A DNA stretch of 47,338 nt. Source: Bacteroidota bacterium (GTDB lineage: Bacteria > Bacteroidota > Bacteroidia > JAIBAJ01). Position 1 is the stretch's first letter. Each line of letters opens with the position of its first letter. The translations under genes and the position numbers were made by a program. Location of the stretch: assembly GCA_947475205.1 (NCBI GenBank), contig CANJNG010000010.1:1-47338 (forward strand), given 5' to 3'. A model generated the notes under the pieces. It was given only the letters and a program-made list of their open reading frames with translations. It was not told where the DNA came from and made no database searches. Shown here piece after piece: positions 17,126 to 23,561 of the stretch.

Positions 17126-17914
17126 TTGAGCCGCTATCTTCTTCACTTATCTTTTAAAGGCACAGCATACCATGGATGGCAAATTCAGGAAAATGCCGTT
17201 GCGGTTCAGGCTTTAATAGACGATAGATTAAGTCAAATTTTTGCCGTTAAAACAGAAACGGCAGGTTGCGGACGTACTGATACAGGTGTGCATAGCACAA
17301 ATTTCTTTGCCCATTTTGATGCCGAAACCGAATACGATGAAGCCACTATAGCTTTCAAATTAAATCGAATGCTGCCCGGTGACATTGTTGTATATAAAGT
17401 ATGCAAGGTTTCTCTTGATTTCAACTCCCGATTCGACGCCCTTAGCCGCACCTATCATTATTACATATTAAAACGGCGGAACCCTTTTATAGAGGATTTG
17501 GCCTGGCATTATCATCAATCTTTAGACACTGCAAAGATGAATGATGCGGCTGCCCTGCTTTTAGAATATGAAGATTATGGCTGTTTCAGTAAAGGGAGGA
17601 CGCAAGTAAAAACCAAAATCTGCAAAATATCGGAAGCTTTTTGGTTAGAGAATAATGAAATGTATGTTTTCCGAATCACGGCGGACCGTTTTCTCCGCAA
17701 CATGGTGCGAGCCATTGTCGGAACAGTGGTTCAGGTGGGCTTAGGGAAAATGAATACAGAAGATTTTCGGGATGTAATTCTGTCGAAAAACCGTCGAAAA
17801 GCTGCCGAATCGGTTACAGGCAAAGGGCTTTATTTAACCGATGTTAAATATCCAGTTGGCTTCTTGGAAGATTTGGGAGTAGAGAAGAAAGGATTGCCGC
17901 ATTTTCATCGGTAG
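17126..17914 (+). CDS. truA: tRNA pseudouridine(38-40) synthase TruA
   Basis: 262 residues, the family's normal length. The start is the TTG at 17126, which gives MSRYLLHLSFKGTAYHGWQIQ, the standard TruA beginning; no ATG is available. The catalytic Asp is in CGRTDTGVHS (Asp52). Further family motifs are FDALSRTYHYYI and FRITADRFLRNMVRAIVGT near residue 190. The enzyme isomerises uridines 38-40 in the anticodon arm of many tRNAs. It is divergent from the sugar kinase with about 100 nt between starts, and is followed by a plus-strand secreted protein after a 124-nt gap, so it probably forms its own unit. Confidence 0.95.
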   Translation: MSRYLLHLSFKGTAYHGWQIQENAVAVQALIDDRLSQIFAVKTETAGCGRTDTGVHSTNFFAHFDAETEYDEATIAFKLNRMLPGDIVVYKVCKVSLDFNSRFDALSRTYHYYILKRRNPFIEDLAWHYHQSLDTAKMNDAAALLLEYEDYGCFSKGRTQVKTKICKISEAFWLENNEMYVFRITADRFLRNMVRAIVGTVVQVGLGKMNTEDFRDVILSKNRRKAAESVTGKGLYLTDVKYPVGFLEDLGVEKKGLPHFHR

Positions 17915-18038
17915 AAGTCAAATAGCTTTGTGCGGAGAAGTGGGAGACTGTGGAGGGTTAATTTTTTTCGCTTCCATTACTATCTTAATAAATCGAAATA
18001 GATTTTAAAATACTTTCGCCCAAATTTTTAAAATCGAA

Positions 18039-19682
18039 ATGAACTTTCGCCACACCCTTTTCGCACTTGTTTTATTAATCTCTAACGGTCTATTGGCTCA
18101 AAAAGCGTCCATCAAAAAGGACGATAATGTTAAACTAAACTGGGGAGCCGATTTCAAACTTCCTAAAAAGCATTTCGACATTGGATTTATTGGCAGCAAA
18201 GAAGAGGGCTTGGCCGAAGTAGCCATTCGTCCTAAGAAAGCAATGGTGTTTCAGAAGTTTGACAGCAAGTTTAAGGCTAAGGGGACGGAAACGGTGGATT
18301 TAAAAAAGTACCCGAAAGGCTTTACAAACGAAGGTTTGAAAAAAATGGGTAATAACCAGTATTGGTTTTATTCGGCCTGGGATAAAAAGAACAAAAAAGA
18401 GCAGCTTTACTGCGATCAAATTGACCTGAAATCGGCCAAACTGAAAGGAAAAGAAAAAAAGATTGTAGAATCAAAGAAGCTTTCGGGGGTTATGACCGCC
18501 ACGGGCTTCTATTCCTTTGCCATTGTTGGAAAATATAATTTCTATTTCAACTACGACACCACCATGCTTATGGTGCAATATCGCACCAAGCCCGAAGAGC
18601 GAAACGACAAAAAGAATAAAGACGTGATAGGCATAAATATCTTCGATAAAGATATGAATAAACTTTGGGGTAAAGAAGTGAAGATGCCTTACACCGAAGC
18701 CGAAATTGACAACATAGATTACCAATTAGACAAAGCCGGGAATGCCTACATTTTGATTAAAATGAAAAAAGGCAAAGAGAAAGTGGACAAAAAGAAGCAG
18801 GAAGTTTTTGACTTGAAAGTGCTGAAAATTACCAAGGATTCAAAAGAAGTGAAAGTAATTGATTTAGATTTTAAATCAAAGTTTGTGGGTTCGCTTCGGA
18901 TGTATGAAAACAAAAAAGGAAACATTCAGCTTATTGGTTTTTACTCTAATGAACGGAGCGGTGTAGATGGAGTTATGTCGGCAGAAATGAAGGGGGAAGT
19001 GTTTGAAGATTTCAAATTTAATGAAATACCCGATAACGTAATCAAACAATTTGAGAACTTGAAAACTCAAAAGAAAATGGATAAGAAAGAGAACAAGAAA
19101 GGAAAGGATGGCGACCAAGAAGCTTCGAATCTGAACTTGAGTTATGTTCGGTTTAATGATGATGGCACAATGACCGTAACGGCAGAGGAATTCTATTACA
19201 CGGTAACTGTTACCCGTAGCGGAAACTCAACCCGCACCACCTACCACTATTATTACAACGATATTTATGTAATGTTTCTTGACCCGGACGGTGAAATGAT
19301 TTGGGCGAAGAAAATACCTAAATCCCAAGCGGGCAGTACAAGCTATTACCATTCCTACGAAAGTTCTAACACCATGTCGTTTTATTATCAATACTATCAA
19401 GGAGACCATTATATAATATTTATGGATAATGCCAAAAACGCCAATCTTAAAAACGACCAGAGACCAGCCACACATAGCGATGGATGGGGCGGAATGGTTT
19501 CATCGGTGCGATTAGATAAAGATGGAAATATGTTCCGCCAAAAACTGTTCGATGTTCGCGACCAAAAGAAAAGTCTTCGCCCTCGTGAGTTTGACAAAAT
19601 TGCCCCCAATATGGCCATAAACAGGGCGTATGGAAAAGGTGTGAGCAATCCGGTGGTGCTTACTTTTGATGAGGAAGATTAA
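18039..19682 (+). CDS. Secreted lysine/aspartate-rich protein of unknown function
   Basis: 547 residues beginning with a signal peptide of about 20 residues ending GLLAQ. The mature chain is highly charged, with many Lys-Lys and Lys-Glu runs and no membrane segment. A central low-complexity lysine-rich stretch (KTQKKMDKKENKKGKDGDQE) separates an N-terminal part from a C-terminal part with Tyr-rich beta-like segments (YHYYYNDIYVMFLDPDGEMIW, RDQKKSLRPREF). WAKKIPKSQ and SVRLDKDGNM suggest a repeated beta-propeller-like pattern, but I recognise no family. There is no T9SS sorting tail, so it probably remains periplasmic or outer-membrane associated. The next gene starts 15 nt after its stop. A TACTTTCG element at about 18011-18018 could be its promoter. 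Confidence 0.75.
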   Translation: MNFRHTLFALVLLISNGLLAQKASIKKDDNVKLNWGADFKLPKKHFDIGFIGSKEEGLAEVAIRPKKAMVFQKFDSKFKAKGTETVDLKKYPKGFTNEGLKKMGNNQYWFYSAWDKKNKKEQLYCDQIDLKSAKLKGKEKKIVESKKLSGVMTATGFYSFAIVGKYNFYFNYDTTMLMVQYRTKPEERNDKKNKDVIGINIFDKDMNKLWGKEVKMPYTEAEIDNIDYQLDKAGNAYILIKMKKGKEKVDKKKQEVFDLKVLKITKDSKEVKVIDLDFKSKFVGSLRMYENKKGNIQLIGFYSNERSGVDGVMSAEMKGEVFEDFKFNEIPDNVIKQFENLKTQKKMDKKENKKGKDGDQEASNLNLSYVRFNDDGTMTVTAEEFYYTVTVTRSGNSTRTTYHYYYNDIYVMFLDPDGEMIWAKKIPKSQAGSTSYYHSYESSNTMSFYYQYYQGDHYIIFMDNAKNANLKNDQRPATHSDGWGGMVSSVRLDKDGNMFRQKLFDVRDQKKSLRPREFDKIAPNMAINRAYGKGVSNPVVLTFDEED

Positions 19683-19697
19683 TCAATAACTCCAATA

Positions 19698-20180
19698 TTG
19701 CTTACCTTAACTCTATTACGCCACGCCAAGAGTAGTTGGGATAATCCGGTACAGCTTGATTTCGACAGGGTGTTGAACAAGCGTGGGAAGCAAAACGCCG
19801 AAGAAGTTGGTCAGTTTTTAAAAAGCAGTTCATTCGCTGTAGATTTAACGCTTTGTAGCACAGCACAGCGAACTCGGGAAACGCTGGAGCTTGTTCGGTT
19901 AAATTTTAATCCCGGGAAAGTGGTGTATGAGGAGAAAATTTACGCTGCATCCCTAAACGCATTGCTCGTCCTTGTGATGGAAGTTCAAAATGCTAAATCG
20001 GTGCTGTTAATTGGTCACAACCCCGCCATAACGGCCTTAGCAGAGTTTCTGAGCGATGAGAAAATCGAAAACATCCCCACATCGGGCTTGGTTAAAATGG
20101 AGTTTCATGCCGAAAACTGGATGGATATTTTATCGGCTAAACGAAAACTGACGTTAAAGCGTTTTGTCGAAAGAGATTAA
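19698..20180 (+). CDS. SixA-like histidine phosphatase
   Basis: 160 residues starting at a TTG (MLTLTLLRHAKSSW); no nearby ATG exists. The LRHAKSSW motif with the nucleophile His9 and the second catalytic His in VLLIGHNPAI identify the histidine phosphatase superfamily, and the short length with LRHAKSSWD is characteristic of the SixA branch, which removes phosphate from phosphohistidine proteins in Escherichia coli. The partner in this organism is unknown; no HPt or sensor kinase gene lies nearby. It sits 15 nt behind the secreted protein and 47 nt before the next gene, so it is likely to be in the same transcript. Confidence 0.88.
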   Translation: MLTLTLLRHAKSSWDNPVQLDFDRVLNKRGKQNAEEVGQFLKSSSFAVDLTLCSTAQRTRETLELVRLNFNPGKVVYEEKIYAASLNALLVLVMEVQNAKSVLLIGHNPAITALAEFLSDEKIENIPTSGLVKMEFHAENWMDILSAKRKLTLKRFVERD

Positions 20181-20227
20181 GGAAAGGTATCTTAAATTGT
20201 TGCCCATAAAATTTTACTTTTGTCCAC

Positions 20228-20971
20228 TTGGAAACGCCAGCTAAATTTGATGCTCTTAAACGGTTTGGAAATAATGTATTTACATTTTTTTCAGGAATAA
20301 CCTTAGGGCTGGTTATTGGTGCGAGCGTAACGTTCTATTATCTTGACTCTAAAATTCAGGCCAACCTTAACCACGGCAATAATGAAAAAAATCAAATTGG
20401 GCTAATAAGCAAGTTTTTAGAATTTGCCGAAAAAACAAACCCCTTCATAAAAAAGAAAACCGATAGCACCGAGGTTAAGAAGCAAGAGCAAGATAAAACT
20501 GTTTCTGACAATAATCATACAGCTAAGACAGATAGTTTGGAAACGCTTTCCAATGCCGCCCCCGATTCATTGCAGCAATTGGGTTCCGACGATATTTTGG
20601 CCGATGATGGCTCGGTGGTAAAAAAGGATGAAATGCTCTTTTCTAAACAAGTAGAAATATATGAAATAAGTAAAAATTATGGCTCGGCCGATAGTGCGAA
20701 TGCAGTAGGTTCTCGCCCACGGCAAATTGCCGGACGAATGTGGGTTGAATTTTGGCGTTCACCTTTAAATTACAAAGGCTATAAATATGGCCGAACCAAA
20801 TTGGTGGTATATGGCATCTTTGATTACGAAGGCGTGAAAATGCTAAAACTGGGTGACGAACTTTTTCTGCGACACAATACCTCCTTCTATCGGGTAGCCA
20901 ATGCAGCCAACTTTGTGCCATTTATGAAAGTAAGCGACGACCTTACTTTGATAGAATTAAACCAATTTTAG
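20228..20971 (+). CDS. Single-pass membrane protein of unknown function
   Basis: 247 residues from a TTG start (METPAKFDALKRF). Residues about 13-37 form one transmembrane helix (FFSGITLGLVIGASVTFYYL), then a polar, Lys/Glu/Asp-rich linker to about residue 145, then a compact C-terminal domain of about 100 residues (RQIAGRMWVEFWRSPLNYKGYKYG, here broken as RMWVEFWRSPLNY and KGYKYG; VVYGIFDYEGVKMLKLGDELF; FYRVANAANFVPFMKVSDD). The C-terminal domain looks like a conserved Bacteroidota domain, but I cannot name it. The next gene begins 4 nt after the stop, which suggests translational coupling with the FemAB/GNAT-like protein. Confidence 0.72.
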   Translation: METPAKFDALKRFGNNVFTFFSGITLGLVIGASVTFYYLDSKIQANLNHGNNEKNQIGLISKFLEFAEKTNPFIKKKTDSTEVKKQEQDKTVSDNNHTAKTDSLETLSNAAPDSLQQLGSDDILADDGSVVKKDEMLFSKQVEIYEISKNYGSADSANAVGSRPRQIAGRMWVEFWRSPLNYKGYKYGRTKLVVYGIFDYEGVKMLKLGDELFLRHNTSFYRVANAANFVPFMKVSDDLTLIELNQF

Positions 20972-20975
20972 TTTT

Positions 20976-21887
20976 TTGATACGCTACCTTGCCCATTCGG
21001 AAATAGATTTTTCTCGATGGGATGCCTGTATAGCATCAGCCGAAAACGGCTTAATCTACGGCTACTCTTGGTATTTAAACACTGTTACCCCAGGCTGGAG
21101 TGCCTTAGTGCTCAACAATTACGATGCCGTAATGCCTTTGCCTATCCGCAGCCGATTTACTATAAATTACATTTTCACTCCCTTTTTTGTGCAGCAATTG
21201 GGTGTATTTGGAAAAGGCGACTTGTCAGGCGATAATTTCATACAAGCTATTCCGAAACAGATTAAACTGATCGAATACAATTTCAACTCCCGAAATCCTA
21301 TCTCTGCAAATATAGCAGAGGGTTTGAAGGTTGATTCTTGGCTTACTCATCATTTAGATTTAACCGACAGGTATGAAGTATTGCAAAAAGGCTACGACCG
21401 CACTTTAAGGAACAACCTTAAAAAGGCAGAGGAAGACAATTTAAGCATTCAACAGAATGCCGACATAAAAGCTGTAATTACGCTATTCAGAGAAGATAAA
21501 GGGGCTGAAATAGGCAAATGGAACAATGCAGATTATGAGCGTCTGGAAAGGCTGATTACGGAAGGAATAAGAAGGGATTCGGCTTATGTGTGCATGGCTT
21601 TAAAGGAAGGAAGACCCGTATCCGGAGCTGTTTTTGTGTGGAGCAACAATCATTATATCTTTCTGTTTTCGGGAAATACATCCGAAGGCCGAACCTGTGG
21701 AGCTTTACCCTTTTTGCTGGATAAGTTTATTGAAAGCCATGCTGAACAAAGGGCTACCTTCGATTTTGAAGGCAGTAACAACGAAGGCTTAGCCCGATTT
21801 TATAAGTCTTTTGGTGCTGCAGAAGTAAAATACCCTCATCTGAGGTGGAACAGATTGCCGAAGGTGCTGAGGTTGTTTAAGGGGTAA
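20976..21887 (+). CDS. FemAB/GNAT-like acyltransferase
   Basis: 303 residues from a TTG start. The chain shows the two-lobed N-acyltransferase plan of FemAB and related Bacteroidota GNAT proteins: an N-terminal lobe with YSWYLNTVTPGWSALVL and a C-terminal lobe with KGYDRTLRNNLKKAEEDNL, ALKEGRPVSGAVFVWSNNHYIFLFSGN, and the closing STFDFEGSN-type motif seen here as ATFDFEGSNNEGLARFYKSFG. The last motif is characteristic of FemAB-like proteins, which transfer aminoacyl or acyl groups to cell-wall or lipid acceptors. The acceptor is unknown. A decayed copy of its last 100 nt lies about 0.9 kb downstream. It probably shares a transcript with the preceding membrane protein. Confidence 0.78.
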   Translation: MIRYLAHSEIDFSRWDACIASAENGLIYGYSWYLNTVTPGWSALVLNNYDAVMPLPIRSRFTINYIFTPFFVQQLGVFGKGDLSGDNFIQAIPKQIKLIEYNFNSRNPISANIAEGLKVDSWLTHHLDLTDRYEVLQKGYDRTLRNNLKKAEEDNLSIQQNADIKAVITLFREDKGAEIGKWNNADYERLERLITEGIRRDSAYVCMALKEGRPVSGAVFVWSNNHYIFLFSGNTSEGRTCGALPFLLDKFIESHAEQRATFDFEGSNNEGLARFYKSFGAAEVKYPHLRWNRLPKVLRLFKG

Positions 21888-21956
21888 AGGATTGATTATA
21901 TTCTCAGCTACTATGAGACAATGTTTTTCGGGCTGAACTAATAGTTTATTTATTTA

Positions 21957-22661
21957 TTATTTCTTCAACGACCCATAATACTGAGTAGTCATGGTCGTTA
22001 TGTAATCTTCAATAGTATCTAATCCAACACTTTTCCTCCTTTTTATTCCAAACGGGGTTTCTTCGTGAAATGCAATTGAGGATACTCTTTTCTTTATTTT
22101 ATTGTGATTATTTGTTTTTTTTGTGTCTGTTTTTGTTGCCGATGCTTCGGAATCCGTTACCGATGTTTCGGAATCCGTTACCGATGCTTCGGAATTCATT
22201 ACCGATGTTTCGGAATCCGTTACCGATGCTTCGGTATCCTTTACCGATGCTTCGGAATCCATTACCGATGCTTCGGAATTCGTTACCGATGCTTCGGAAT
22301 CCGTTACCGATGCTTCGGAATTCATTACCGATGTTTCGGAATCCTTTCCCGATGTTTCGGAATTCATTACCGATGTTTCGGAATCCTTTCCCGATGTTTC
22401 GGGATCCTTTTCCGATGCTTCGGAATCCTTTACCGATGCTTCGGAATTCTTTTCCGATACATCCCCGACCTTTTTCGGAGCATTTTCATCCTCCGGGAGG
22501 GAATCTTTCGGGAACAAAGCAATGATTTGTAATGAAAAGGAGCATTCTTTAGGGATTTTGTTTTGCTTATCGTGATTCGATGAGCAAATGTCCTCAGATA
22601 CCTTTTTATGGATATACGCTTCGGAGCGTATTTTTTCGAGAGAATAAAAGAAAATGTGCAA
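21957..22661 (-). CDS. Heptapeptide-repeat protein (SEASVTD-type), doubtful gene
   Basis: 234 codons. Residues about 1-62 and 180-234 are non-repetitive; between them lie some 15 copies of a seven-residue unit (S-E-A/T-S-V-T/M-D/N), giving a highly acidic, Ser-rich, low-complexity stretch. The tail is basic (NHNKIKKRVSS, GIKRRKSVGL). No signal peptide, membrane helix or known domain is visible. The array is open in all three plus-strand frames too, as any 21-bp repeat without stop codons would be. Unique, ordinary-looking flanks make the minus frame the best candidate, but translation is not proven. It lies between the FemAB/GNAT-like gene and a relic of that gene's 3' end, so it may have arrived with a rearrangement. 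Confidence 0.4.
   Translation of the reverse strand: MHIFFYSLEKIRSEAYIHKKVSEDICSSNHDKQNKIPKECSFSLQIIALFPKDSLPEDENAPKKVGDVSEKNSEASVKDSEASEKDPETSGKDSETSVMNSETSGKDSETSVMNSEASVTDSEASVTNSEASVMDSEASVKDTEASVTDSETSVMNSEASVTDSETSVTDSEASATKTDTKKTNNHNKIKKRVSSIAFHEETPFGIKRRKSVGLDTIEDYITTMTTQYYGSLKK
22141..22455. repeat. 21-bp tandem repeat array, 15 units
   Basis: Fifteen contiguous units beginning GATGCTTCGG or GATGTTTCGG, each exactly 21 bp (22141, 22162, 22183 and so on to 22435). Variation is concentrated at the C/T of position 5 and in the last third of the unit (CCGTTACC, TCATTACC, CCTTTCCC). No spacers, so it is not a CRISPR. Confidence 0.95.
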
Positions 22662-22693
22662 GTCAAAGCCCTTAAGACCTAGGTAGGAAAGCC

Positions 22694-22799
22694 CGGTCTT
22701 AGCCCAATTTTACAAGTCTTTTGGTGGATACAGAAGTAAAATGCTTACATATTAGCTATAACAGATTACAGAATATGGTGAGATTGTTTATGAAGTAAA
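22694..22799 (+). pseudogene. Decayed duplicate of the 3' end of the FemAB/GNAT-like gene
   Basis: Position by position this stretch aligns with 21786-21888, the last 100 nt of the gene at 20976-21887, at about 70 percent identity, including the block TTAGCCC-ATTTTA-AAGTCTTTTGGTG and the block CAGAAGTAAAAT, with one 1-nt insertion. The remainder of the second copy is absent, its place being taken by the repeat ORF. The frame is broken, so it is a relic. Confidence 0.8.
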
Positions 22800-22829
22800 T
22801 ATTGGGTACAAAGGCAAACGCCAATTCGT

Positions 22830-23558
22830 TTAATACCCAAAATGCTTTTTCACGCGTTCTAAATCGGCAGGCGTATCAATACTGTGCGAATCTTCATCGG
22901 TGAGGCCTACTTCTATTTTATAGCCGTTATACATCCACCTAAGCTGTTCCAAACTTTCATATTGTTCGGGCGGGGCGGTCGGGAGCGTAACAAGCTGCTT
23001 TAAAATATCAGCCCGATAACCGTAAATACCTACATGCCGAAGCCAAGTATAAGTTCTGCTATCTGAATATTCCCGAACGAAAGGAATCAATGAACGAGAG
23101 AAAAGCATAGCTTCGTTTTTGTGGTTTAATACCACTTTAACGGCACTGGTTTCCATCAGGCTTTCGCGGTTCGAATCGGGTTTAGCTAAAGTGGCAATCT
23201 CTGCACCCTTTATAAGCAATTGAGCAACAGCCGAAATTTGATTGGGAGAAATAAAGGGTTCGTCACCCTGAATATTTATGCAAGCATCGAAGTGGGGCAT
23301 TTGTTGCTGCACTTCGGCACAACGAGAGGTTCCGGTATCGTGATTTGTTCGTGTTAAAACCACTTTTCCGCTATTTGCCACAACGTGGTCGAATATCCCC
23401 TGATCATCAGTTGCCACCACCACATCCGCAAGCAACGGGCATTTCTGAGCCTGCCTGAATGTTCGCATAACCATTGATGTTCCGCCAATATCCACAAGGG
23501 GCTTAGCCGGAAAACGTGTGGAAGCTAATCGAGCTGGAATAATTCCGAGAATCTTCAT
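22830..23558 (-). CDS. kdsB: 3-deoxy-manno-octulosonate cytidylyltransferase (CMP-KDO synthetase)
   Basis: 242 residues, standard length. The nucleotidyltransferase signature GIIPARLASTRFPAKPL opens the protein; VVVATDDQGIFDHV, INIQGDEPFISP (Mg-binding Asp) and HSIDTPADLERVKKHF complete the family plan. It activates KDO with CTP for lipopolysaccharide core assembly in the cytoplasm. One deviation is visible: the usual SGT(D/E)R motif reads TGTSRCAEV, with Ser where an acidic residue normally stands. The gene lies 3 nt behind the T9SS client at 23562-25949 on the same strand and is likely cotranscribed with it, although their functions are unrelated. Confidence 0.95.
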   Translation of the reverse strand: MKILGIIPARLASTRFPAKPLVDIGGTSMVMRTFRQAQKCPLLADVVVATDDQGIFDHVVANSGKVVLTRTNHDTGTSRCAEVQQQMPHFDACINIQGDEPFISPNQISAVAQLLIKGAEIATLAKPDSNRESLMETSAVKVVLNHKNEAMLFSRSLIPFVREYSDSRTYTWLRHVGIYGYRADILKQLVTLPTAPPEQYESLEQLRWMYNGYKIEVGLTDEDSHSIDTPADLERVKKHFGY

Positions 23559-23561
23559 GCT

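Noticed and set aside
17027-17146. N-terminal extension of the sugar kinase to ATG 17146
   Set aside because: The 40 residues have no match to FGGY kinases and would overlap the truA coding region head to head.
21895-21956. Short inverted repeat TCTCA...TGAGA as a terminator between convergent genes
   Set aside because: Only 5 bp of stem and no adjoining T-run.
22070-22575. Three plus-strand open frames of 142-151 codons across the 21-bp array
   Set aside because: They exist because a 21-bp stop-free repeat is open in every frame; their flanks do not look like protein and the minus frame has better unique ends.
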